Assembly: GCA_963739375.1 (NCBI GenBank)
Contig: CAVUAF010000015.1
Coordinates: 1-64,000 of the forward strand
Reading direction: 5' to 3'
Origin: CAVUAF01 sp963739375
Lineage (GTDB): Bacteria; Acidobacteriota; Terriglobia; Terriglobales; Acidobacteriaceae
DNA: 64,000 nt
The position numbers and the translations under genes are program-made. Under the pieces are notes generated by a model. The model was not told the origin of the DNA. It ran no database searches and saw nothing but the letters and a program-made list of their open reading frames with translations. Positions 18,636-27,266 of the stretch are shown piece after piece. Every line of letters starts with the position of its first letter. Positions within the stretch are counted from its first letter, which is position 1.

Positions 18636-19886
18636 ATGAACGCACTCGACAAGCTGCAGCAGAACCGCGAGGCCATCACCTCCAAGGCGCGCGCGTACGA
18701 AGCTGACATGGTGCGCTTCCTGCGCGAGCTGATCGCCATCCCCGGCGAAAGTTCGCACGAAGGCCGCGTGATCGAGCGCGTCCGCCAGGAGATGACGGCC
18801 GTGGGTTTCGACGAGACACGCGTGGACCCCATGGGCAACCTGCTGGGACGAATCGGGCGCGGGCGCCGCGTCCTCATGATGGACGCGCACCTCGATACCG
18901 TCGGCGTCGGCGACCGGCGCGAATGGCAGTGGGACCCCTACCAGGGCAAGGTGGAGGACGGCTACATCTACGGGCGCGGCGCCTCGGACCAGCGCGGCGG
19001 CATGGCCAGCATGGTGTATGCCGGCAAGATCATTCAGCAGCTCGGCCTGACGGACGATTACACGCTTTACGTCGTCGGCAGCGTGCAGGAAGAGGACTGC
19101 GACGGGCTGCCCTGGCTGTACATCCTGCGGGAGGATGGCATCCGCCCGGAGTGCGTTCTCCTCACCGAGCCCACCAGCCTGCAACTGTATCGCGGCCACC
19201 GCGGGCGGATGGAGATCGAGGTCCACATCGCCGGGCGCTCTTGCCATGCCAGCGCTCCCGAGCGCGGCGACAACCCCGTCTACCGCATGAGCGCCCTGGT
19301 GCGCGAGATCGAGCAATTGAACACGCGGCTGGGCAGCGATCCGTTTCTCGGGAAAGGGAGCATCGCCGTCACCGAGATACGCTCGCTGTCGCCGTCGCTG
19401 TGCGCGGTCCCGGCAGCGTGCTCGATTCATCTCGACCGGCGCCTCACCGTCGGCGATACCAAGGAGAGCGCGGTCGCCGAAGTCCGGGGGCTGCCCAGCG
19501 CCGCCGGCGCCACCCTCGAGGTGCTCCAGTATCAGCAGCCCAGTTACACCGGCCTGGCCTATGGGATGGAGAAGTACTACCCCACGTGGGTGCTGGAGGA
19601 GCAACACCCGCTGGTGCAGGCGGGGGTTGCCACCTATCGCCTGCTCACGGGGAAGCCGCCGGTGGTGGACAAGTGGACTTTCAGCACCAACGGGGTGGGC
19701 ACCATGGGGCTCTGCGGGGTCCCGACCATCGGGTTCGGCCCCGGCGATGAGTGTGACGCGCACACGATTCGCGATCGCGTGGCCATTCACCACCTGGTGG
19801 AAGCAGCGGCGTTCTATGCCGCGTTCCCGCTCATGTACGTGCATACGGCGCCGGCGCGAGAGGCGAGTGCGGTGGCAGCACGATGA
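18636..19886 (+). CDS. ygeY: YgeY-type M20 metallohydrolase
   Basis: 416 residues from ATG 18636, which is 7 bases past the previous stop. M20 dizinc peptidase/deacylase signature: VLMMDAHLDTVGVGD (metal His and Asp, about residue 88), GRGASDQRGGMASMVYAG (bridging Asp), GSVQEEDCDGL (catalytic Glu plus metal Glu) and FGPGDECDAHTIRDR near the end. These blocks and the length match E. coli YgeY (403 residues). In the purine/urate cluster this family is thought to hydrolyse an acyl or carbamoyl intermediate derived from the opened ring; the true substrate is not settled. Overlaps the next gene by 4 bases. Confidence 0.86.
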   Translation: MNALDKLQQNREAITSKARAYEADMVRFLRELIAIPGESSHEGRVIERVRQEMTAVGFDETRVDPMGNLLGRIGRGRRVLMMDAHLDTVGVGDRREWQWDPYQGKVEDGYIYGRGASDQRGGMASMVYAGKIIQQLGLTDDYTLYVVGSVQEEDCDGLPWLYILREDGIRPECVLLTEPTSLQLYRGHRGRMEIEVHIAGRSCHASAPERGDNPVYRMSALVREIEQLNTRLGSDPFLGKGSIAVTEIRSLSPSLCAVPAACSIHLDRRLTVGDTKESAVAEVRGLPSAAGATLEVLQYQQPSYTGLAYGMEKYYPTWVLEEQHPLVQAGVATYRLLTGKPPVVDKWTFSTNGVGTMGLCGVPTIGFGPGDECDAHTIRDRVAIHHLVEAAAFYAAFPLMYVHTAPAREASAVAAR

Positions 19887-22108
19887 CCGAACTGATTCCA
19901 GTTCCGCTCGACTTGCAGCTCACGCGAGCTTTCCTGGAGTACGAGCGCGAAGGCAAGATCTTCGATCTGCCCAAGACGAAATTCTTTTCCGGGCTGCCCG
20001 GCCTGGATACTTCGGTGCGCTTCCATGGACAGCCCGCCGGCACCCCTGTCGGTCCGGCCGCCGGGCCCCACGCTCAACTGCTGCAGAACATCGTGCTCAG
20101 CTGGCTGGGCGGCGCCCGCATCATCGAGCTCAAGACGGTGCAGGTGCTCGACGAACTGCATATTCCGCGCCCCTGCATCGATGCCCAGAACGTCGGCTAC
20201 AACGTCGAGTGGTCGCAGGAGCTGAAGCTCGAGCAGTCGCTGCGCGAATACGTCGGCGCCGCGATGTTCCTGGAAATCCTGAAGGCTTCGCACCTGCTGG
20301 GCGAAGAGTTCGTCGCGCCCACGGCCACCATCTTCGACATGAGCGTGGGCTACAACCTGGAAGGCATCCGCTCGCCGCGCGTCCGCCGCTGGATCGAATC
20401 CATGAAGGACGCCCGCGCGGTGGTGGACGAGCTGCGCATCCGCCTGACCGGGCGCTGGGCCGCGTATCGCGACTTCCCGTTCCCTACACGCGTCAGCGAC
20501 ACGCTTACGCTCTCCACCTTCCACGGCTGTCCGGCGGAAGAAATCGAAGGCATCGTCAACTTCCTGTTGACCGAGCTGGATGTGCACGTCTGCGTCAAGT
20601 TGAACCCTACTCTGCTGGGGCAGGAGGAGGTCGCGCATCTGCTGCACGATGTTCTGGGCTACCGCGACATCCAGCTCCACGAGGAGGCCTTCCGCCAGGA
20701 CCTCCAGTTCGACGACGCGCTGGACCTGCTGCCGCGCCTCGATGGCGTAGCTCGGTCACGCGGCAAGCGCCTGGCGGTGAAGTTCAGCAACACCCTGGTG
20801 GTGAAGAACCATCGCCGCGTTTTTGCGGACGAGCTGATGTACCTGTCGGGGCCGCCGCTGCATGTCCTCACCCTGAACCTGGTCAAGAAGTTTCGCGAGC
20901 GCATCGGCCAGCCGCTTCCCGTTTCTTTTTCGGCGGGTATGGACGCGCACAACGTCGCCAACGTGGTGGCCATGAACTTCGTGCCCGCCACCACCTGCAC
21001 CGACCTGCTGCGGCCGGGCGGCTACGGGCGTCTCCATCGCTACCTGGAGAACCTGGGCGCGGCGATGCACGCGGTGGGGGCGACGGCGGTCCCCGACTTC
21101 GTGCTGCGTTTTGCCGGGCAGGAGCAGGCGGCGATCCACTCGGCCACCGAAGCGCTCATGGCGGGGCTGGACGCGCCGACGATCGGCGATGCCGTGCATC
21201 ACTGGCTCTCGACCGAGGTCCCGGCGCGCCTGCAGCAGTACCTCGGCAGCCGCGATCTCCCGCTGGCGGCGGTTTGCGAGAACCTGGTGCGCGACTTCGA
21301 CGCGCGTTTCTGCGCGGCGCTTCCCCTGGAGTTCGAGGCCATCCTCCGGCACCGCCTGTACACCCTGCAGTCGCGCCTGGTGGAAACCGCCGGCCGGCTG
21401 AATACGCCGGTGCTGGTGGACCAGGCCACCGGCGACCCGCGCTATGCCTGGGCCCACAACCACGGGGTGCCGCGGAAGATCGGCTCCAAGCTCTGGCTCT
21501 ACGACTGCATTACCTGCGATAAATGCGTCCCGGTTTGTCCCAACGACGCCAACTTCGTGTACGACTCGCCCGGCATCGAAATCGCCTACGACGATTACGA
21601 ACTGCTGCCCGACGGCACCGCCCGGACGATGGCGGGCCGCGTGTTCCGGCTGGCCAAGCTGCGCCAGTTCGCCAACTACGCCGACGCGTGCAACGATTGC
21701 GGGAATTGCGATGTCTTCTGCCCCGAAGACGGCGGCCCATTTGTGCAGAAGCCGCGCTTCTTCGGCAGCCGCGAAAGTTATCGCAAGTACGCGGGGCAGA
21801 ATGGCTTCTTCGTGGCGCAGGAAGGCGAGAGCAAGGTGATCTACGGCACCATCGCCGGCCACGCTTACACGCTCCGCGTCGACCTCGCCGCCGATCGCGC
21901 CCGGCTCGAAGACGCCGAGGTGGCCGTCGAGTTGCAACCTAGCACGCACACGGTGCTGCGCTGGTCGCCCCAGGCCGGCACAGCGGCGGCGGCGCGCCGG
22001 CTGGAACTGCTTCCCTACTTGCAGCTCCGCTTTCTGGCCGATGCCATCACCGACCCCCGGCACGTCCACTACGCCAACGTGGCCACCCTGAAGGAGGAGT
22101 CCGCGTGA
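19883..22108 (+). CDS. ygfK: YgfK-type iron-sulfur oxidoreductase lacking the GltD-like flavin domain
   Basis: 741 residues against about 1030 for E. coli YgfK. The N-terminal ~480 residues are the dihydropyrimidine-dehydrogenase-like barrel (GLDTSVRFHGQPAGTPVGPA, IDAQNVGYNVEWSQELKL, TLSTFHGCPAEEIEGIV). In full-length relatives a GltD-type FAD/NADPH domain of about 290 residues follows. Here the barrel runs directly into two 4Fe-4S motifs, CITCDKCVPVCP (about 536-547) and CNDCGNCDVFCP (about 603-614), and a short C-terminal domain. No frameshift or scar is visible, so the shorter form looks genuine. Role inferred: reductive step on a purine-derived ring or imine. Electrons must come from another protein, conceivably the flavin subunit of the nearby hydrogenase. 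Confidence 0.84.
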   Translation: MTELIPVPLDLQLTRAFLEYEREGKIFDLPKTKFFSGLPGLDTSVRFHGQPAGTPVGPAAGPHAQLLQNIVLSWLGGARIIELKTVQVLDELHIPRPCIDAQNVGYNVEWSQELKLEQSLREYVGAAMFLEILKASHLLGEEFVAPTATIFDMSVGYNLEGIRSPRVRRWIESMKDARAVVDELRIRLTGRWAAYRDFPFPTRVSDTLTLSTFHGCPAEEIEGIVNFLLTELDVHVCVKLNPTLLGQEEVAHLLHDVLGYRDIQLHEEAFRQDLQFDDALDLLPRLDGVARSRGKRLAVKFSNTLVVKNHRRVFADELMYLSGPPLHVLTLNLVKKFRERIGQPLPVSFSAGMDAHNVANVVAMNFVPATTCTDLLRPGGYGRLHRYLENLGAAMHAVGATAVPDFVLRFAGQEQAAIHSATEALMAGLDAPTIGDAVHHWLSTEVPARLQQYLGSRDLPLAAVCENLVRDFDARFCAALPLEFEAILRHRLYTLQSRLVETAGRLNTPVLVDQATGDPRYAWAHNHGVPRKIGSKLWLYDCITCDKCVPVCPNDANFVYDSPGIEIAYDDYELLPDGTARTMAGRVFRLAKLRQFANYADACNDCGNCDVFCPEDGGPFVQKPRFFGSRESYRKYAGQNGFFVAQEGESKVIYGTIAGHAYTLRVDLAADRARLEDAEVAVELQPSTHTVLRWSPQAGTAAAARRLELLPYLQLRFLADAITDPRHVHYANVATLKEESA

Positions 22109-23154
22109 TCACCAAGCATGCGCTGCTAAAAGGCAGGGACTACATCACCACCCAGGAGTTTACCGACGCTGAAATCGAGACCCTGCTGGAGGTCTCGGCC
22201 GACCTGAAGCGCCGCTTCAAGCAGCGCCTGCCGCACCGCTGGCTGCCGGACCAGACCATCTTCCTGATGTTCTTCGACAAGTCCACGCGCACGCGCAACT
22301 CTTTCGAGGCGGGCATGACGCAGCTCGGCGGGCATGCCCACTTCCTCGCCGCCGACGCCATGCAGGTGTCGCACGGCGAAACGCCGAAGGACACCGGCAT
22401 CATCCTTTCGCGCTATGGTCACGCCATCGCCATCCGCCATGACCTGATTCCCGGCGAAGGCAATGCCTACATGCGCGAGGTGGCGCGCTGGGCCGACGTC
22501 CCGGTCATCAACATGCAATGCGACGTGGACCATCCCTGCCAGACCCTCGCCGATCTCATGACGTTGCGCGAGAAGCTGGGCCGCGACCTGCGCGGCAAGA
22601 AAGTGGCCGTCAGTTGGGCTTATGCGCCCAGCTACGCCAAGCCCCTTTCGGTGCCGCAAGGGCTGATTATGCTGTTGCCGCGTTTCGGCCTGGACGTGAC
22701 CCTCGCCCACCCCCCGGAGTACTTCCTCATGCCGGAAACCGTCAGCCAGGCGACAGAAAACGCCCGCCGCGCCGGAACTAAGTTCCAGGTGGTGGACAAC
22801 ATGCAAGACGCCTTCCGCGATGCCGACGTGGTGATCCCCAAGAGCTGGGGCTGCCTTGACACCATGGGCCGCCAGCCGGAAGAGTCGCTGCGCATCGCCA
22901 AGCAGTACCAGGACTGGATCTGCGATGCCGCCAAGATGCAACTGACGCGCCCGGGCAGCCTCTACATGCACCCCCTGCCCGCCGACCGCGGGAACGAAGT
23001 CACGGACGAGGTGATTGACGGGCCGCACTCGGTGGTCTTCGACGAGGCCGAAAACCGGCTGCACACTTGCAAGGCCATCATGGCCCTCACCATGGCGCAG
23101 GAGGAGATCGCCTACGAAGTGGACGAGCGGGCGCTGGCGAGCGTGGCCGAATGA
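22105..23154 (+). CDS. ygeW: YgeW-type knotted carbamoyltransferase
   Basis: 349 residues from GTG 22105, overlapping ygfK by 4 bases. Transcarbamylase hallmarks are present: the carbamoyl-phosphate loop DKSTRTRNSFEAGM (about residue 59), the HPCQTLADLM block (about 146) and MHPLPADRG near the end. The sequence VSWAYAPSYAKPLSVPQGL is typical of the YgeW/UTCase knotted subfamily rather than ornithine or aspartate carbamoyltransferase. In purine fermenters it would run in reverse, converting a carbamoylated intermediate to carbamoyl phosphate for ATP; no carbamate kinase is found in the window. The natural substrate of YgeW is not established. Confidence 0.88.
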   Translation: MITKHALLKGRDYITTQEFTDAEIETLLEVSADLKRRFKQRLPHRWLPDQTIFLMFFDKSTRTRNSFEAGMTQLGGHAHFLAADAMQVSHGETPKDTGIILSRYGHAIAIRHDLIPGEGNAYMREVARWADVPVINMQCDVDHPCQTLADLMTLREKLGRDLRGKKVAVSWAYAPSYAKPLSVPQGLIMLLPRFGLDVTLAHPPEYFLMPETVSQATENARRAGTKFQVVDNMQDAFRDADVVIPKSWGCLDTMGRQPEESLRIAKQYQDWICDAAKMQLTRPGSLYMHPLPADRGNEVTDEVIDGPHSVVFDEAENRLHTCKAIMALTMAQEEIAYEVDERALASVAE

Positions 23155-24527
23155 CGCCGCGGACCCAACCCGGAAAGCCTGGCCGCGGGGGAGCGCGGGT
23201 CTTGTACAACGCGCGCGTCCTCACCTTTGACGCCGACAATCGCGTGCTCGAGGACGGCGCGGTCGAGGTGCTGGGCGATGGCACCATCGGCCGGGTGGGG
23301 GCGTCGCGCCAGCTCTTGCGCATCCCCGGGGCGACCCACATCAACGCCGGCGGCAAGCTGTTGATGCCGGCGCTCATCAATTGCCACACGCACCTCTACA
23401 GCACGCTGGCGCGCGGCATGGTTCTCCCGGGTCCCCCGCCGCGGAATTTTCCGGAGATCCTGCAACGCCTCTGGTGGCGCCTCGACCGCGCGCTCAGCGA
23501 AGACGACGTCTACTACAGCGCCCTGGTGGGCCTGCTCGACGCCGCACGCTGCGGCGTGGGCACGGTGGTGGACCACCATTCCAGTCCCAACGCTTGCGCC
23601 GGCAGCCTCGACGTCATCGAGCGGGCCTTCCGCAAGGTCGGACTGCGAGGCGCGCTGTGCTACGAAGTCTCGGACCGCAACGGCCTAAAAGCGGCACAGC
23701 AAGGGATCCGCGAGAACATACGGTTCATCGAAAAAACGCAGCGGGCGAACGGGCGCGCCACCGTGCAAGCCAGCTTCGGCCTGCACGCCTCCTTCACTTT
23801 GAGCGACCGCACGCTGGCGCGCTGCCGCGAAGCCAACACTTCACTGGCCGCGGGCTTTCACATCCACGTGGCGGAAGACCGCTGCGACCGGGTCGGCGGC
23901 GCGCGCGGCAGCCGCGGCTCGCCGGTGGTCCGCCTGGTGGATGCCGGCATCCTCGACGCGCGCGCCCTCGCCGCGCACTGCATTCACGTCAGCGCCGCGG
24001 ACATGCGCCTGCTGGCGGAGCAGCGCGTCAACGTCGTCCACAACCCGGAATCGAACTGCAACAACGCGGTGGGCGCGGCGCGCGTGCTGGAGATGTGCCG
24101 CCGCGGCGTGCTGGTCGGGCTCGGCTCCGACGGCTATTCGCCGCGCCTGTGGGACGAATTCAAGGCGGCGCTCCAGGTGCTGAAACTCCAGGCGCGCGAT
24201 CCCGCGGCCGGCCATGCCGAGGTTTTCGCCGCCGCCTTCCTGAACAACCGCACCATCGCGCGCAAAGCCTGGGGCATGGACCTTGGCCGCATCGCGCCCG
24301 GCGCCGCGGCCGACCTGCTGCTGCTCGACTATGACCCGCCCACCCCCCTCACCCGCGACAACCTGCTGGGGCATATCCTGTTCGGCATCGCCAACGCGCC
24401 GGTGGACGCGCTGCTGGTCCAGGGGAGGTTCGTGGTCCGTGACAAGGAATGTGTCACGGTTGACCCGCACGCGATCGCGGAAAAAGCGCGGGCGCGCGCG
24501 CATGCACTGTGGAGAAGGCTGCCATGA
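23151..24527 (+). CDS. ssnA: SsnA-type amidohydrolase
   Basis: 458 residues from ATG 23151 (the frame is open 84 bases further up, inside ygeW). Metal-dependent hydrolase motifs: LLMPALINCHTHLYSTLARG (HxH pair, about residue 76), HIHVAEDRCDRVGG, AAHCIHVSAADM, VVHNPESNCNNAVG and VGLGSDGYSPRLWDE with the catalytic Asp. The size (E. coli SsnA is 442) and the Asn-rich PESNCNN block point to SsnA. It belongs to the same purine operon and probably deaminates or opens a purine-derived ring. It is the second amidohydrolase here and is only distantly related to the one encoded earlier in the operon. Overlaps the next gene by 4 bases. Confidence 0.85.
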   Translation: MTPRTQPGKPGRGGARVLYNARVLTFDADNRVLEDGAVEVLGDGTIGRVGASRQLLRIPGATHINAGGKLLMPALINCHTHLYSTLARGMVLPGPPPRNFPEILQRLWWRLDRALSEDDVYYSALVGLLDAARCGVGTVVDHHSSPNACAGSLDVIERAFRKVGLRGALCYEVSDRNGLKAAQQGIRENIRFIEKTQRANGRATVQASFGLHASFTLSDRTLARCREANTSLAAGFHIHVAEDRCDRVGGARGSRGSPVVRLVDAGILDARALAAHCIHVSAADMRLLAEQRVNVVHNPESNCNNAVGAARVLEMCRRGVLVGLGSDGYSPRLWDEFKAALQVLKLQARDPAAGHAEVFAAAFLNNRTIARKAWGMDLGRIAPGAAADLLLLDYDPPTPLTRDNLLGHILFGIANAPVDALLVQGRFVVRDKECVTVDPHAIAEKARARAHALWRRLP

Positions 24528-25912
24528 CGCTGACGACGGCGGCGAAAAAGGCCGCAATCTTTGGTCCCACCTACAGCGAGATGCTCCACCCGGAGACGCT
24601 GCCCGCCGGCGTGCAACTTCAGGCGGCGGCGGCCCGCGGCGAAGAGCTGGACCCGGCCAACCTGTTCAACCTCCATTGGCGGGACGAGGCCGGCGGCATC
24701 CGCCACCTCCTGCTGCCGCGTGAACTCACCGGCGTCCAGGCCAACATCGTGGTGATGCTGGGCGGCGGATTTCCCTCGGGAAGCCACAAGGTGGGACCAG
24801 CCTACTGCACCCTGATGGAGGGCGAGGTAGCGGGCGAGATCGCCCCCGGCAGGAACACCATCGTGGCGCCGTCGACGGGGAACTTCGGCATCGGCGCCGC
24901 CTACGTCGCACGCCTGAAAGGCTACTCCGCGATCGTCATCATGCCCGACGGAATGAGCGCAGAACGCTACCAGCGCATCCGCCAGTACGGCGGCCGCCTG
25001 GACCTCACCCCCGGCTCGGAGAGCGACGTCATCCTCGTCCTGGAACGCACGGAAACCTACAAGAACGACCCGCGCTACAAGGTGCTGGCCCAGTTCGAGA
25101 TGCTGGCCAACTACCGGTTCCACCGGCGGGTGACGGGAGGGAGCGCGCTGGCGGCGGTGCGCGGCCACGGCAACGGGCGCATCGCGGCCTTCGTCGCGGC
25201 CCCGGGGTCGGCCGGCACGCTGGCCGCGGGCGACGAAATCAAGGCCGCCTTTCCCGAGTGCCAGGTCTGCGCTCCGGAGCCGCGCGAGTGCCCCACGCTC
25301 TTCAACAACGGGCGCGGGACGCATCGCATCGAAGGAATCGGCGACAAGATGGTGACGTTGATCCACAACGTCCTGACCACCGATTACGTCATCCTTATCC
25401 ACGATGACGATTGCGTGATGGGACTGGAGCTGCTGCAGCGCCGGGCGGCGGCGCTGGAACGCCTGCTGCATTTCCCGGCGGGCAGCCTGCGCGCGCTGCA
25501 CGATCTCTTCGGCGTCTCCGGCTTGTGCAACGTGCTGGCGGCCATCCGCATGGCGCGCCATCTCGGACTGGGGGAGCAGGACAACGTGGTCACCATCGCC
25601 ACCGACGGCTTCGATCGTTACCCGTCGGTGCTCGACGATCTCCAGCATCGCGCGGAGCCGCTCCGCGACACCGTTCTGGCCGAGTCGTTCGACAGCATCT
25701 TCCGCAGCCACGATCCGCAGGCGGTGCTCGACGTGCGGCCGCGCGAGCAGAAGGAGCGCCTATTCCGCTACAAGGAAGAGACCTGGACCCGCTTCGGCTA
25801 CTCACCTTCCTACCTGGAGCAGATGAAGTCTGCCGGCTTCTGGGAAGCGGAGGCGGAGAAGGCCGGCGCCTGCGACGCGGAGCTGCGTCGCCTGCGCTGC
25901 CACGCGGGGTAG
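24524..25912 (+). CDS. PLP-dependent (cysteine synthase-fold) lyase in the YgeX position
   Basis: 462 residues from ATG 24524. Fold-type II PLP features: the Lys in GGGFPSGSHKVGPAYCTL (about residue 94), the loop VAPSTGNFGIGAAYVA (about 116-131), a GSAGTLAAGDEIKAAFP block that would hold the cofactor phosphate, and TIATDGFDRYPSVLDDL near the end. It lies where ygeX (2,3-diaminopropionate ammonia-lyase) is found in related clusters, but it is longer (YgeX about 398) and the N-terminus differs, so functional identity is inferred from position only. It is the last gene of the operon; 66 bases separate it from the next gene. Alternative: a cysteine-synthase-family enzyme of other specificity. Confidence 0.75.
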   Translation: MTLTTAAKKAAIFGPTYSEMLHPETLPAGVQLQAAAARGEELDPANLFNLHWRDEAGGIRHLLLPRELTGVQANIVVMLGGGFPSGSHKVGPAYCTLMEGEVAGEIAPGRNTIVAPSTGNFGIGAAYVARLKGYSAIVIMPDGMSAERYQRIRQYGGRLDLTPGSESDVILVLERTETYKNDPRYKVLAQFEMLANYRFHRRVTGGSALAAVRGHGNGRIAAFVAAPGSAGTLAAGDEIKAAFPECQVCAPEPRECPTLFNNGRGTHRIEGIGDKMVTLIHNVLTTDYVILIHDDDCVMGLELLQRRAAALERLLHFPAGSLRALHDLFGVSGLCNVLAAIRMARHLGLGEQDNVVTIATDGFDRYPSVLDDLQHRAEPLRDTVLAESFDSIFRSHDPQAVLDVRPREQKERLFRYKEETWTRFGYSPSYLEQMKSAGFWEAEAEKAGACDAELRRLRCHAG

Positions 25913-25978
25913 AACTCCCGGCCGGCCGCGCCTGGCTTCCGCCGCGCCGTGTTACATTCCGGGAGGCGGGCATGCGCC

Positions 25979-27232
25979 GTGAAAGAACGGAATAATTTCG
26001 GGGTCGGTTGGCTCGACATTCTTTGGCTTCTCTTCCTGGCAGGACTCGCGCTGCTGTATCCCATCGCGGAAGTTCACAAACAACTGGTGTTGCTGGCCAT
26101 CGGGGGATTCCAGCTCCTGGAACGCCGCCTGATCGCGCTGCTGCCGCGGCGTGGCGAGGAATTCAGCGTGGTCATCAAGATCCTTCTCGCCACCCTGCTG
26201 ATGCAGCACACCAGCGCGCTGGCCATCGAAAGCAGCTATTACCCCATCTATTACCTGCCGGTCGTAACCGCGGCCATCTACTTTGGCCCCATCGCCACGC
26301 TCCTCTGGACCGCCCTGGCCTCGGCGGCGTACTGCTCGCTGCTGATTCCCGTGCTGCAGGAGTACGAACTGACGGCCGGCGGCCTCTCCGAGCTCGTTAT
26401 CCGCATCCTCTTCTTATTTCTGGCGGGCGTTCTGGTGAACCGTTTTGCGATCGAGAACCGGCGCCAGGCGCAGCGTTACCAGACCCTGGCCGCCACCCTG
26501 GCCGAAACCAATCGTCGCCTGGAAAACGCGGAGGCGGAAGCGCGCCGCGCCGAGCGGCTGGCAGCGCTGGGGCAACTCTCGGCCGGCCTGGCGCATGAGA
26601 TTCGCAATCCCCTGGGCATCATCAAGGGCTCGGCGGAGATGCTGCAGCAAAAACTGCGCGAGGCCAACCCGCTCGCGCAGGAACTGGCGGGCAACATTTC
26701 CGGCGAGGTGAACCGCTTGAGCGCGCTGGTGGCCCGCTTCCTGGACTTCGCGCGCCCCTCGCAGCTCGACCTGCACGCCCAGGAAATCACGCCCCTGGTC
26801 GAGCGGGCGCTCAAGGCGGTGGCCGACCAGTATCCGGAGGCCCAGGTGACGGTCGAGCGCGATTTCGCCGACCACCTGCCGCGGCTCACGTTGGATGAAG
26901 GACTCTGCGAACAGGTGTTCGTCAACCTGGGCCTCAACGCTTACGAAGCCATGGCGCCGCAGGGCGGCAGGCTGCGGGTGCGCATCGCTCCCGCCGTGTT
27001 TGATGGCCGACCCGGCGTCGAGGTCGCGGTGCAGGACTCCGGACCCGGCATTCCGGCGGAGTTGCGGGAGAACATCTTCAATCCGTTCTTCACTACGAAG
27101 AGCAGCGGGGCGGGCCTCGGGCTCGCGATCATCGCCAAGATCATGGACGACCACCACGGCTGGATTCGCCTCGCCAGCGCCCCGGGAGACGGCGCACACT
27201 TCCGTGTCTTCTTTCCCACGGAGGACGTGTGA
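25979..27232 (+). CDS. Membrane sensor histidine kinase, no PAS domain
   Basis: 417 residues from GTG 25979, behind GGGAGG; a GTG 30 bases earlier is possible. Residues 11-155 hold about five hydrophobic helices, followed by a short coiled coil (ETNRRLENAEAEARRAERL). The phosphoacceptor is in GQLSAGLAHEIRNPLGII (His 206), and the ATPase lid and boxes follow: NLGLNAYEAMA (N box), VQDSGPGIP (G1) and FTTKSSGAGLGLAI (G2). With the NtrC-type regulator 34 bases downstream it forms a complete two-component pair. The multi-helix sensor without a periplasmic domain suggests sensing within the membrane or through the quinone pool. Confidence 0.92.
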   Translation: MKERNNFGVGWLDILWLLFLAGLALLYPIAEVHKQLVLLAIGGFQLLERRLIALLPRRGEEFSVVIKILLATLLMQHTSALAIESSYYPIYYLPVVTAAIYFGPIATLLWTALASAAYCSLLIPVLQEYELTAGGLSELVIRILFLFLAGVLVNRFAIENRRQAQRYQTLAATLAETNRRLENAEAEARRAERLAALGQLSAGLAHEIRNPLGIIKGSAEMLQQKLREANPLAQELAGNISGEVNRLSALVARFLDFARPSQLDLHAQEITPLVERALKAVADQYPEAQVTVERDFADHLPRLTLDEGLCEQVFVNLGLNAYEAMAPQGGRLRVRIAPAVFDGRPGVEVAVQDSGPGIPAELRENIFNPFFTTKSSGAGLGLAIIAKIMDDHHGWIRLASAPGDGAHFRVFFPTEDV

Positions 27233-27266
27233 CGGTCTGCGCACTCGCGGTAAGAAACGGAGAGAA

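Noticed and set aside
19883..22108. Annotation as selenate reductase subunit
   Set aside because: That name is historical for YgfK; the barrel and operon point to purine-ring reduction instead.
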